This document shows, piece by piece, positions 11,553 through 21,544 of a stretch of DNA of 64,000 bases. The position numbers were made by a program, and so were the translations under genes. The notes under the pieces are model-generated. The model was not told where the DNA came from. It made no database searches and was given only the letters and a program-made list of their open reading frames with translations. The first letter of the stretch is position 1. The number at the start of each line of letters is the position of its first letter. This stretch comes from Glandiceps talaboti (taxonomy: Eukaryota > Hemichordata > Enteropneusta > Spengelidae): assembly GCF_964340395.1 (NCBI RefSeq), contig NC_135553.1, forward strand, positions 28,921,949 to 28,985,948, written 5' to 3'.

Positions 11553-11833
11553 GAGAAATGGTTGGCTATATGGCATTGGCTGTATTTCGAGGAAAATGGA
11601 ATATTTTGCCGGATCTGCAAGGAAGCAAACCAAAAAAATCCATTTACCATTGTGAAGGATGTAAAAATTTTAAGACTTCAACCATGAGTAGCCATGCTGG
11701 AAATAAAGATCACCATCAAGCAATTCTAAAACTGCAACTAAAAAAAAACTTTCAACGTGCCTCAGTCAATGTAGATGCACAAGTTACACAAGCTGTCAAA
11801 GTTGAAATAAAAATGTTAAAAATATTCACCTGA
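11553..11833 (+). pseudogene. hAT-like TTF/BED-type zinc finger, exon 2 (frameshifted)
   Basis: The acceptor TTTCTTCTTCAG ends at 11,552. The frame reads EKWLAIWHWLYFEENG, then FCRICKEANQKNPFT, then shifts by one frame near 11,640-11,660 and continues as GCKNFKTSTMSSHAGNKDHH in the neighbouring frame. This is the conserved W..W....C..C...(N)xF..G...FK.S....H...K.H pattern of TTF-type zinc fingers in ZNF862-like/hAT proteins, which bind transposon ends. A stop at 11,831-11,833 follows ~40 residues later, so the catalytic region is missing. The frameshift and missing core make it a decayed gene. Confidence 0.72.
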
Positions 11834-12106
11834 CTTTTCTCCTTCTTCCCCATAATGATATACTTCCATCTTTTTATCAGTGTCACCTGGTCAAACAAGT
11901 CTGAAGAAATTTGCTTTTGGCGTGTCCCTGCTTTAAATATTTATTTTCAATGTAAAACTTTCATGTGGAACATTTAATTAGTGATATTCATCATCTTGAG
12001 AGTCCTGATTTTTCCCTTTCATGGTGGACAATGATGGCCCTCTTTTTTCTCAAATGGCCCCCTTTTTGCACAGGTAGGGGCCCACAATGGCCCTCCTTTT
12101 TGGTAT
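11834..12106. other. 3' non-coding part of the hAT-like element
   Basis: Subterminal repeats of ATGGCCC / GGCCCCC and complementary GGGGCCC occur near 12,030-12,100; they may be transposase-binding sites, which is inference. Confidence 0.4.
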
Positions 12107-12226
12107 CCTAGATCGAACACTGAACCTACATAATGGTCAATAAAGTTGTTATTTTGTAATCAACTGGCCTTCTGAAAAAGAAAATACAACATGAAATGTT
12201 GTACAACCTTACTGGTGTTTTGTTAG

Positions 12227-13140
12227 GACATATTTGTATTTATTTATTTATTTATTTATTTTTTTATTTATTTATTCAGGTAAACCAACAGGCATAAAGC
12301 CCATTTACAGGCACCTTTAGAAACAAATAAGGAAAAACAAGCACTAAAAAGATAAAACAAGGGGTAGCAATAACAGAAGGAAGTGACATGACATAAAAGG
12401 CAAACACAGAAATAAAAACAACAAAACAGGAAAAATTATTAAAAACACGCAGCCTGAAGCACACGCCGAAAGGCGGAAACAGGACTAAATAAATCTATGT
12501 TTGGATTTGCTTTAAAAACGTCGTTACAAGTGGTTAAACATCTTAAAATTGGGGAATATTTTCTCAGATTTACTCTGGAGGCACTGATGCGAAAGATATG
12601 GTTATTACGTAGCTGTCTGCTCTGTACATTAAAACAAACCTTGTACAAAATGGATGGACAATTATAGCATGAATTGACCAGTTTGTAAACAAAAATAGCA
12701 TCTAAAAACTTTTGCCTCCTCACCAGTGGGGGAAGCTTAAACCTAGCACATAGTGAATCGTAATCTGTTGAAGTATATTGCACATTTGATTTAAAACATA
12801 AAAATTTAATAAATTTCTGCTGTACACGTTCGATTTTATCAATTTGAGTTACTTGCCATGGTGACCAAATTACACTGCAGTACTCAAGATGGCTTCTAAC
12901 ATGGGTCACATATAAAGATCTTAATGTAGAAATGTTGGAAAAATTGGCACATGTACGTTTTATAAAACCCATCATTCTAAAAGCTTTCCTGACAATACTA
13001 TCCGTATACAAGCTATCCTTATTTGTTGAAAAATGAACATTGGTTTTATCATGCACAGTTGGACCACTTTGTGTTAGTTGATTTTGACAATGTGTGCACT
13101 TGAAGATATATGATGCATACAATGTGCTCCACATCAAGCA
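12227..13140 (-). mobile_element. 5'-truncated LINE fragment with (AAAT)n tail
   Basis: The minus-strand coding part ends at 12,439, followed by ~160 bp of 3' UTR and a tail of TAAA/AAAT repeats (12,236-12,277 on plus as TTTA repeats). Such microsatellite tails occur in CR1/Jockey-group non-LTR retrotransposons. The 5' end stops near 13,140, typical of incomplete reverse transcription. It lies inside the 8.8 kb TTAA element. Confidence 0.8.
12439..13137 (-). CDS. Non-LTR retrotransposon reverse transcriptase, C-terminal part
   Basis: A 232-residue open frame. Residues ~60-105 contain RKAFRMMGFIKRTC, then LYVTHVRSHLEYCSVIWSP and IDKIERVQQKFIKFL, the conserved block after the polymerase domain of CR1/Jockey/RTEX-type LINE proteins. 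It continues with LPPLVRRQKFLDAIFVYKLV, also typical. The catalytic FxDD-type motif and the endonuclease would lie upstream and are absent because the copy is 5'-truncated, so the annotated start is only the first in-frame ATG and not a real initiation site. The frame ends just before the 3' UTR. The intact frame suggests a fairly young copy. Clade is not assigned with certainty. Confidence 0.82.
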   Translation of the reverse strand: MMWSTLYASYIFKCTHCQNQLTQSGPTVHDKTNVHFSTNKDSLYTDSIVRKAFRMMGFIKRTCANFSNISTLRSLYVTHVRSHLEYCSVIWSPWQVTQIDKIERVQQKFIKFLCFKSNVQYTSTDYDSLCARFKLPPLVRRQKFLDAIFVYKLVNSCYNCPSILYKVCFNVQSRQLRNNHIFRISASRVNLRKYSPILRCLTTCNDVFKANPNIDLFSPVSAFRRVLQAACF

Positions 13141-14656
13141 TGCCAGTAATTTATCTAGTATGCAGATAAAAAGTATAGGTTATTAGAAACATGCATAATA
13201 AGTTTAAATACATGTTTCACATAATGAATGATTGCCATGATTGTCCACTCGTTGTATTCATTTAGCCATTCAGTGGCAGTTACCTTCAATCCATGACAAA
13301 GTTTAATTTTGTTTGCCCCTATTTATTCTTCATTTTTTTCTTCTTCAATTTTTACACGTGGTTTTCATTAGTCACAATGAAAAGAAATGGGAACTTATGT
13401 GGAAAATCTTGCATCAAAAATATCACAGTATAATTCATTTTCAGTGTAGAACGTTGCGCACTAAAGTGATAGTATTATCTACCTGATTAGAATAAACATG
13501 ATATTTCTATATATAAACACATCAGGAACACTAAGTTTTTACACCTGTGTAATATCCTTGGCCTGGGACAGAAGTGATACAAAAAACTAGTTCAGTAAAC
13601 TTAAATTTTTGCTTAAAGGGACCCAAACTGTATGTGAAACACAACAATTGAAAGACATGGTTATATGTAGCCCTTCAAAGTCAAAATTATTTCACAGCAA
13701 AGATTATCATAACTTTGAAGGTGCCACCATTTCAATGTAACAATCAATCAATAATGTATGTCTATGAGTTTTTGTAGCCTCTGGAATAGTTCAACTCAAG
13801 TTCAAAGTACAACTAAAAAAAATACTTACACCAGCTGTGGACCTGCTAATTAATTTCTTGGAGATGCCCACTGGAGTATCGCTATAAGCTTACACCTCCA
13901 TAGTTGTCTGCATGGCTTGGTGTACTTGGCAATGGCGAGGCAACTCTAAACTCAAGATACGGATGAAACCTAACCGTTATTTGTAAGAAAACACAGAGTC
14001 CAAAAACTGTACTACATGTACTATCACTGTCTGAATTATTCTGAAGAAGTACTGGTAAATACACAAACACCCTCTAAAAACTGGTAACCCCACCACTGTC
14101 TATGGTAAAAGTAAAACAAAGAATATGTAGGCATATTTTTGGCAGAATCAGAATTGGCTACCAACTTTCTCCATTTGTGCGGAAACTAGTAGAATCTAGA
14201 TTCACACATGCAATAACACAGTTAATAGTTTGTAAATTATATACATCTACAAATTGTAGCTTACTTACTCACTGATTTCTCCAACATCATGAACATCTCG
14301 ATGACTCTTGAGGTCTTTCCAGACATCCGTCTCTACGAATGTTTCTTTTCCCGGAAAACACAGCATGGGGATCAGTTGTTTCGGATGATTCAGAGGACGA
14401 TTGGTGTATTAGAATGCCTCCTATTAGCTAACCACCATTACTATGACGTACGGCCAGTGTGACGTTGCATTTTTAACGAACAGGCTAATACATGCGTAGT
14501 TCATATCATACTAGGGATTTCCTCGGAATTGTTGGTATGTATAAAAAAATACGTCATTTAATCATTTGAGTTCAGCAAATAACAAGCAATGATTTAGCAT
14601 GTTTCAGTAAGTAGAATAAAATAAAGAAGACCTCTTAGGTGACAAAAACTAACCGC
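13141..14656. other. Right interior of the 8.8 kb element, no gene recognised
   Basis: No ORF longer than 62 residues. A TAAAGGGACCCAAACTG segment at ~13,614 resembles the element's own terminus and may be a fragment of a related TTAA element. Confidence 0.45.
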
Positions 14657-14686
14657 AAAAAGCTTCCAAACTTGGCCTGTGTCCCT
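14657..14686 (-). repeat. Right TIR of the 8.8 kb element
   Basis: Reverse complement reads AGGGACACAGGCC..., mirrors 5,909-5,938 and is followed by TTAA at 14,687-14,690. Confidence 0.88.
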
Positions 14687-14720
14687 TTAATATTGCTTCG
14701 TCCATACATCCCTAAATGCA
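14687..14720 (+). repeat. R1 copy 1, 34-bp sliver between two insertions
   Basis: TTAATATTGCTTCGTCCATA and CATCCCTAAATGCA align with TTAATACCATTTCTCCATCT and ACACTCCAAATGCA of R1 copy 2 (~9,201-9,236). It is bounded on the left by the 8.8 kb element and on the right by the LINE 5' end. Confidence 0.75.
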
Positions 14721-14729
14721 TTCCCATTA

Positions 14730-14835
14730 ATGGATGCTGGTAAATTTTGCAATAATAGTTTTGGTAGACAACTCATTGATTTATGCATACAAAATAATTT
14801 ATTAATTTTGAATGGTAGATCTGTTAGTGATTTAA
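14730..14835 (+). CDS. LINE endonuclease, C-terminal segment before the insertion
   Basis: MDAGKFCNNSFGRQLIDLC followed by NNLLILNGRSVSDL matches the late part of APE-type endonucleases of non-LTR retrotransposons (N.fGrqLidfC..n.L.ILNGR..gD). The codon for the residue after Leu-35 is split: its first base is 14,835, and the remaining two are 17,644-17,645 on the far side of the 2.8 kb element. In this position the open frame runs on for 39 residues into the inserted DNA, which is not coding. N-terminal endonuclease sequence is missing because of 5' truncation. Confidence 0.85.
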
Positions 14836-17639
14836 AGGCCAAGGTCCAAACAGGCTATGTGCCCACGCTACGGCATGTGCAACGGAATACGTTTGTTTAT
14901 CTGGGAGGAGCATTTGGTAAATCCGATCCAGGTAGTTTATCAACATATTAGTGGCTGTTCACACATATTGGTTACATGTAGTTCTTGCCTAATCCGAAGA
15001 GTCCCTTGTTATATTTTTTTTTCAAGTCTCGTGGCAGTGTTTCTGCTACGTTTTTTTCCGGTGCGTACGTACGGCCAGACACCCAGTCTGGGTGAAACAC
15101 GTATTTCTATAAACTTATACATACAAATTATAACCAGAAAATTATATTTTGAGGGACCTGTTCTAACACGATCCAAACACTATTACACAGTGACAATTTG
15201 TATCATTGAAATTGTAAACTGAAATTCTTGGGTATGAACAAACTTACTTACTTGTATCATTTGTACAAGGTACTAGATTACAGTTGCAAACATACACACT
15301 GGCGTCGGCATTTGGTCGATCGTTATCACACCAAAATCGTGAGATAGATGAGAATTTTTTTTACAGATTACATGTAGGTCGTGTTTTGACAACATAATCG
15401 TGAAAACTTCAAAATTAACTTCACAAGTACAAGTATCGCACGGGTCAGAGCGGACTAAGCTTTGCACTTCCATACTTACTGTACACTAGGTAGATAGCTA
15501 GCTACGTGCGATCTCGAGTTTGGTAGAAATGTCACTGATGTTCCCGTTATTTTCCTTCCGTGTTCTAATTCTTTGAAAGTATCTGTTCTGGCTGTTTTAT
15601 GATTGATTAAACTTGTATTTCCAAACCCAATGTCCCGTCTCAGAAAACAGTCAATAAAATCACAAACATGTGCTTCTCCGAGTTATCCCGATGTAAACGA
15701 GTACCACCCCAGCTATTTCAAAACAAACGCATAAATGCATACGTCGTGATGGGGTGAGTACGGACTCTTGTTTGGTCTCCGCTCTGTCTCCGTGCGTATG
15801 TTTGACTACGATGTCAGTCGATGTCATTTACATGACGAGGATTATTGCTGGATAGTGCCAAAACATATGGAAACGATTTTTGAGAAATCTGGAAAGAATT
15901 TGATACGATTTCTCAACTTTCAAATTGGAATGAAACAAATATTTATGATGCCTCCATGATTGTACTTGTAGTCTTGTCAGTTCGCGTTACGTTCATCTCC
16001 ACAACATGCATTGAGCTAGAGATCGTAGAGAACAGTCGACAGGTATAGGAACTAGACTAGGCAGTGATGTATGATCTATGTGTACAACATAGACAGTTGT
16101 CCTTGAAATTTGATGATCATTACAGAAATAAAAAAATTGCCAACGTTAGATTTGTTTATGAATTATATCACTCGTTTATCAGTAAGCTTATCAAATGTCG
16201 CACTAAATGTTTCAAACATGTCTTGCTTTGGGGTCATCAGAAAATTTAACTGAAAGTATGGGAATTCTTGATCGAAATACATTCAGTCATAAAATCCTCA
16301 GGTTTCTGACAATTTCCAATACTTGTTACAAGAAAGGCTGCATTCCAAGAATATTTGGTTAGCTACATGTACTCCATCTGATGCCATATACGTGACAAGC
16401 ACGATCATTGTCCAGTTTGCACCACACGGTGTGCCTCGCCTCCTGTACACGTACTGTACATCTGTCTTGTCTGTCAGTGCTGCATTTTGCTTCCTCTCTT
16501 CATTTTTCTCAGATGTTTTAAGAATTTGAAAATAGTCAGTGTCCGATCGACAAAATTTCTTTCCGCTGAAGTTTAGAAAACATTTAATTATACTCTACGT
16601 AAACGTCGTGTTGTTGCATCATACATCATGAGACGTCACATTGACCTCACACTTCGCTTCGCGCTTCCTTCAACGTCCGGTCCCTATGAAACTAGTTCGA
16701 AGGCTTTCGCTAGCGATAGCGTGGCCAGTCTTGTTTTACCGCGTAATCCCTAAATGTTTTCCAAATAATTATGAATTTATTTATTTATTTTTTTACACTT
16801 TGGGTATTTTACTTGCTATTAGTACTTTTGGGAACCTCGTATTTAATTTTCCGACCTTAGAATTTTTTTCAATGGTCGTCAGGTTTTAGTACTTTCCTTA
16901 GCCGGTCCCACAACTAAACCGTTGTGGTTATAAGTTATAGCTGGGCATTGTGACCGGTAGGTAATTGGCTATTATATACATCACTGCCTACTAGGTATAG
17001 GTACGTCAACGACACAACTACTTGACAGAAAACACTTGACGCGCGCACAAAAAGTTGTATGAAATTGTGATTTTACTAAGGAGTGTAGCAACCCAGAACG
17101 TACATCGATCAAACTGAGAAACATTTTGGTTTCATTTTATGTCATTCTATTTCAGTAACAATGTATCATTTTCACGTACCATTCGCACATGTGAGCTTGA
17201 TTTTAGGCAAAATTATCGGGCTAACAGAGTGCACACAGACTCTTTTGTTCGCTTGTATTGTTTGCATTCGGTATTTGGCATTTCGCACGTTGTTTATTTG
17301 CACCATTCAGTGTCTTATCATGCTTTGTGTAACTTGTAAGCCTAATTGACAACTGGCCAACGGTTTTTACAAGACAAATTTGAAACAAATTTTGGGTCAG
17401 TTTGACGGTAAACCTGCTATATTGGCTACCAAACTTAGTCAACGTCAGTTATTTCTACTCATGTTGCATCACTATATATTTACAAACAGTATATATGAAA
17501 TATGAGAGCCATGTGAAACTTTTTCTGTGCAAAATTGGATGAAGACATGAGGGCAAAGTCAGTGCTCCTTACAGCAGTTTGAATTTCCTGCATATGCATA
17601 CATTACCCATAATCCTCTTTATATAGTGGACCTTGGCCT
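14836..17639. mobile_element. 2.8 kb TTAA-flanked DNA transposon, copy B (complete)
   Basis: Termini AGGCCAAGGTCCA (14,836-14,848) and TGGACCTTGGCCT (17,627-17,639) are perfect 13-bp inverted repeats. They are flanked by TTAA duplications at 14,832-14,835 and 17,640-17,643. The element splits the LINE ORF at a codon and removal of the element plus one TTAA leaves the LINE frame open. No transposase ORF: frames are at most 121 residues and unrelated to known proteins, so it is non-autonomous. The first ~1.1 kb is shared with copy A (1-1,993) in opposite orientation. Kolobok-like by TTAA target; class is inference. Confidence 0.92.
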
Positions 17640-17643
17640 TTAA

Positions 17644-20477
17644 ATGGAAAGCCAACTTGTTATAAGCCTAGTGGATATAGCATTGTAGACTATGGTATTA
17701 TTACCAAATCAATCTTTGCGCAGGTTCAGTATTTTAAGGTTTTTGATTTGTCACATTTATCTGATCATTGCCCAGTTGGTCTTTCATTACAAACGAATTT
17801 TAATTTGTTAATTTCTAATAATAAGTCCTCTGTTAATGCATTACCTTATCCAAGTAAGTACATATGGGATGATAATTCAAAACAAATTTTCCTTGATAAT
17901 TTGCATTGTCCATCTTTGAAAGATGATTTTGAGAAGTTAAATTTTGCTTGTGGTAATATGATGAATAGTAGTGATATTGTTTCTCATTTTGAAAATATTC
18001 TTTACAAGGTCTCAGATAAATCACTCAAGAAGATTACACCAAAAATTAATTTTAAAAGGAAAAATAAGAAAAGTCAGCCTTGGTTTGATAAATCATGTTT
18101 TATTATGCGTAAGGAGTTAAAAGATTCTTTGAAGTTGCTGAGTAGATTTCCAAAAGATCCTTTCATTAGAGGTAGATGTTTCAAGTTGAAAAAAAGCTAC
18201 AAAAAATTATTAAAGTTAAAAAAAATGCAGTTAAAGAAAAGCAAACTTGCACATTTAGAAACTGCATATTCTCAGAATAGAAATAGTTTCTCGAAATTGT
18301 TAAAAGAATTATCATCTCAAGTTGAAAATAAGACTGATTCTTCTATTAGTGTAGATGAGTGGTATGAACATTTTAAGAGACTTGGTGAGATTACTTTGTC
18401 TAGTAATACTAATGCTGATTTCACTAAGATAATTGAATCAGATTTGTTAAGTATGGAAACTTCAAACGATAAAATTGATAAAGTTCTTAATGCTGTATTT
18501 TCTGAATCAGAAATTTTGAAAGCTTTACAAAAGTTAAAATGTAGTAAATCACCAGGTTTTGATGGTATTCTGAATGAGATGTTAAAATTTGGTAGTCATG
18601 TTCTTCTGAAACCATTGTGTATTTTGTTTAATGCTATTCTTTCTTCAGGTACTTTTCCTAGTCAATGGAAGAATGCCATTCTTGTGCCTATTTTTAAGTC
18701 TGGTGTTAAATGTGATCCTTCAAATTATAGAGGCATTTGTATAAATAGTTGTTTAGCAAAACTTTTCACCTCAGTCTTAAATGGTAGACTTGTTAATTTT
18801 TTAGAGGATAACAAAATTTACACTCCTTTCCAGTCAGGTTTCAGGGCCAAGAGGAGAACATCTGATAATATTTTTGTACTTAAATCAGCAATTGAGAAAT
18901 ATGTGTACTCTACTACCAAGTCAAGTAAGAGTATCTTTACAGAGTATCTTTACAGCTGTTTTGTTGACTTTCGCAAAGCATTTGATAGCATTTGGCGTAA
19001 TGGTCTATTTTGGAAACTGAGGAATTATGGGGTAAATGGTAAATTTTATGATTTGATTAAATCTATGTATGATAATGTTGAGTATTGTGTAAAAACAAAT
19101 GCTGGTCTCACAAAAAATTTTAGTTCTTTGGTAGGTGTCAAGCAAGGCTGTAATTTAAGTCCAACTTTATTTAATATTTATTTAAATGATTTACCTTGTA
19201 TCTTTGATTCCAATGAGGATTTACCAGTTAAGTTTAACTCTCTTTCTCTAAATTGCCTTCTTTATGCTGATGATCTTTTGTTATTGTCAGTATCTGCCAA
19301 TGGTTTACAACACTGTTTGGATAAGTTACACAACTTTTGTTCAAAATGGAAATTAACTGTAAACATCAAGAAAACTAAAGTCATTGTTTTCAATAAGAGC
19401 AACCGTTTGATTAAAAGTGTTAGTTTTCATTTAAATGGAATTTCAATTGATAGTGTTAAGGAATATTGCTATTTGGGTATTATAATTTCTGCTAATGGTA
19501 AGTTTAAAAGAAATTTCTGTAACTTGAAGTTAAAGTCCATGAAAGCTCTTTTCAGTTTACGTAGACTCGTATCTTCTGATGGATGTATTTCAGTTGATAT
19601 AGCTTTAGATCTTTTTGATCGTTTAATAGTTCCTATCATGACTTATGGTTGCGAAGTCTGGGGTTGCGAATTAAATCAAAAGAAGAATTTTCTTGATGAG
19701 ATTAGTTACTCTTTTTATAGATTTTTATTGGGTGTTTCTAAGAGAGCTCCAATAAATGGTATTATAGGGGAATTGGGGCGTTTTCCTGTTAATTTTGTTG
19801 TTATTAAGCATATGTTGAAGTATTGGCATAGATTAGTTATTAGTGATGATTGTTTATTAAAGTCAGCATACTTATTGTCCATGCGTTATTCAAATTGGGG
19901 AAACTATATAACAGATATGCTTGATAAATATAGTGAGAGCAATATTTGGTCTTGTATTTGTAATTTTAATTCTACCCTTAATACAATTCAGGACAATCTA
20001 TGCAAAGACTTTTGTAAATCTTGGTTTAATGATTTATTTAATGATGTTAGAAGAAATGGTAGTGATAAAAACAAACTTAGAACTTATAGAACTTTTAAAT
20101 CTGTATTCAAACTAGAAAACTACCTAATCAAGATTAAGAATCCCACTTGTCGTAGATTAATTACAAAATTTAGAGTCTCTGATTTTCATTTACAAATAGA
20201 GTTGGGTAGAAGGTGTATGCCGAAAATTCCTGCCAATGAAAGATTTTGCAAGTATTGCCCCTCAATGGTTGAAGATGAATTTCATTTTATTATTCATTGC
20301 CCACAACACGAAAATGAGAGAGAGGTTTTATTTTCTTCGATATCTTTGAAATGTGCTTATTTTAACACTTTAAACAGTCAAGATAAATTTTTGTATATTC
20401 TAAGTTCAGATGATAAACTTCCTTTTGCCAAATTTCTTTTAGATACATCTCGAAAGATCCCACCAGCAGAAAAGTAA
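17644..20477 (+). CDS. LINE ORF2-type protein: endonuclease end, reverse transcriptase, C-terminal zinc knuckle
   Basis: Frame continues the endonuclease segment at 14,730-14,835. From 17,748 (a TTG codon; numbering from there) it shows SDHCPVGL at residues ~5-12, the final APE endonuclease motif; then SKSPGFDGILNEML (~265), NYRGICINSCLAKL, and FQSGFRAKRRTSDNIF; FVDFRKAFDSIW (~405) carries the first catalytic Asp; VKQGCNLSPTLFNIYLNDL (~464); LLYADDLLLL with the catalytic YADD at ~506-509; then thumb sequence VKEYCYLGIIIS. Near the end, residues ~834-852, CKYCPSMVEDEFHFIIHC forms a C2HC knuckle. It ends at TAA 20,475-20,477. No stop or frameshift over ~943 codons, so the copy was coding-competent until recently apart from 5' truncation and the 2.8 kb insertion. 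It copies LINE RNA at a nicked chromosomal site. LINE clade not assigned. Confidence 0.93.
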
Positions 20478-20560
20478 TGTGCATTGTATTTTTGTCTTGT
20501 ATTGTATTGTATTGTATTGTGTTGTGTTTAAGCATGTTGTTAAGTAATAAAGTTATAATT
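20478..20560 (+). other. LINE 3' UTR and tail
   Basis: TATTG/TTGTA repeats at ~20,493-20,521 and AATAAA at 20,546-20,551. The sequence switches to R1 (TTTTCAGCCCAATCTGCTCA) at about 20,561-20,565. Confidence 0.75.
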
Positions 20561-20844
20561 AATTTTCAGCCCAATCTGCTCAGTGGTTTTGGAATTAAAG
20601 ATTTTTGACCAAAAAGACATATTTTTAGCCCTAATTTGCATATCACTGATGGGACCATCATATCATGAACAATTCTTAGTAAAAACACCCTGAAGAATGT
20701 TTCACTCAAATTTCAGCTCAATCTGCCCAGTAATTTTTTAGTTTAAGTTTTTTGACCAAAAATCACATTTTTTACCCAAATATAAACCGGTGGTAAGATC
20801 ATTTTGATTTGAACAATTTCCCAAGTAGCCACCCAACGCAATGG
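20561..20844 (+). repeat. R1 copy 1, third segment
   Basis: CAGCCCAATCTGCTCAGTGG, AAAGATTTTTGACCAAAAAG, CCCTAATTTGCATATCACTG, CTCAATCTGCCCAGTAATTT and GAACAATTTCCCAAGTAG align step by step with 9,235-9,490 of R1 copy 2. It ends in CGCAATGG (20,837-20,844), the target duplication of the next insertion. Confidence 0.82.
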
Positions 20845-21363
20845 GCTTACCAGTCATAACGTCCCCGGGTCAAAACGTCCCCGGGTCAAAACGTCCCCGG
20901 GTATGACCAAAACGTCCCCGGGTCAAAACGTCCCCGGGTCAAAACGTCCTCGGGTATGACCAAAATTTAACCAAGACACTTGACTGTGTAACAGTTTCCG
21001 TTCCTTCCCTAAAACACGGTCAAGTATCGATGCTCATATTCCGAACCATTTTCTGTTCGTGATTTACCGTGAAAGATACAATTTAGTTTTCACCGACTTG
21101 CCAGTGCATACTACTTTCGTTCATCACGATTAACTATATTTGCATGATGTGCTAAATACATTGATCAATCGCAACATTCAAGTATTTGAAGCGTCGCCAC
21201 GCGTGACTTCAAACCTTACCGCCCTCTTCATTTGTGTCGCTAATTAGCACTTGTGTTAGCCGATCCATGGGAGCCGCATAAACGTATTTTGGGCACCTGA
21301 GGTGGGTACGCAGTCACATTACTGTATTGTGATGTAAGAAATAGTAAGAAATAAGGATATAAT

Positions 21364-21404
<41 letters not shown>

Positions 21405-21536
21405 TCACACAAATAGTTTGGGTCGAGGAAAATGGAAAGACGGGGACGTTTTGACCTGGGGACGTTTTGACCCGGGGACGTTTTGACTTATGGAAACCGG
21501 GGACGTTTTGACCCGGGGACGTTTTGACTGGATACC
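20845..21536. mobile_element. 692-bp non-autonomous DNA element with repeated CGTCCCCGGG termini
   Basis: Flanked by an 8-bp perfect duplication CGCAATGG (20,837-20,844 and 21,537-21,544). Left end GCTTACCAGTCATAACGTCC and complement of right end GGTATCCAGTCAAAACGTCC are inverted repeats that extend into tandem 16-17-bp units of CGTCCCCGGGTCAAAA (five on the left, three to four on the right). The middle is unique AT-rich DNA plus a (CA)n run. No ORF. An 8-bp duplication fits hAT, P or Merlin-type elements, but the termini match none of these clearly. Confidence 0.85.
21367..21400. repeat. (CA)n microsatellite
   Basis: Seventeen uninterrupted AC units, inside the 692-bp element. Confidence 0.95.
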
Positions 21537-21544
21537 CGCAATGG

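Larger units (their letters stand above)
10291..12122 (+). mobile_element. hAT-like DNA transposon, internally deleted, with zinc-finger exons
   Basis: Perfect 16-bp TIRs: CAGTGTTCGATCTAGG at 10,291-10,306 and its complement at 12,107-12,122. Both ends are flanked by AACCTA (10,285-10,290 and 12,123-12,128). CAGTG termini are typical of hAT elements; hAT target duplications are usually 8 bp, and shorter classes are reported, so the 6-bp match is slightly unusual. The interior encodes two exons of a TTF/BED-type zinc-finger protein but no RNase H-like transposase core or dimerisation domain, so it is non-autonomous. Confidence 0.85.
5909..14686. mobile_element. ~8.8 kb TTAA-flanked element with 30-bp TIRs (composite)
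   Basis: Left terminus AGGGGCACAGGCCGAGTTTG (from 5,909) and the complement of the right terminus, AGGGACACAGGCCAAGTTTG (ending 14,686), continue alike through GAAGCTTTTT: 30 bp with 2 mismatches. Both ends abut TTAA (5,905-5,908 and 14,687-14,690). The flanks are adjacent pieces of R1, as shown by alignment with the intact R1 copy, which has a single TTAA there, so this is one insertion event. No transposase is recognisable. The interior is packed with later insertions: a 155-bp-unit repeat, R1 copy 2, a hAT-like element and a LINE fragment. TTAA target and AGG termini are consistent with Kolobok-type elements; the class is inference. Confidence 0.82.
14721..20560 (+). mobile_element. 5'-truncated APE-type LINE inserted in R1, interrupted by a 2.8 kb element
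   Basis: The LINE starts within the endonuclease domain near 14,721-14,730 and resumes after the 2.8 kb insertion at 17,644. It ends near 20,560 with a TTGTA-repeat tract, an AATAAA at 20,546-20,551 and then R1 sequence. R1 copy 2 shows the flanks ...CCAAATGCA and TTTCAGCCC... are normally adjacent, so the whole LINE is one insertion into R1. Clean target duplications are not obvious. Confidence 0.88.

Noticed and set aside
14836-17639. piggyBac assignment for the TTAA-flanked elements
   Set aside because: The TTAA target agrees, but piggyBac termini usually begin CCC/CCY, whereas these begin AGG. No piggyBac transposase is seen. Kolobok-like is preferred but unproven.
17748-17750. Start of the LINE protein at this codon
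   Set aside because: It is a TTG inside the endonuclease motif region; the frame continues upstream to 17,646 and, beyond the inserted element, to 14,730. It is not an initiation site.
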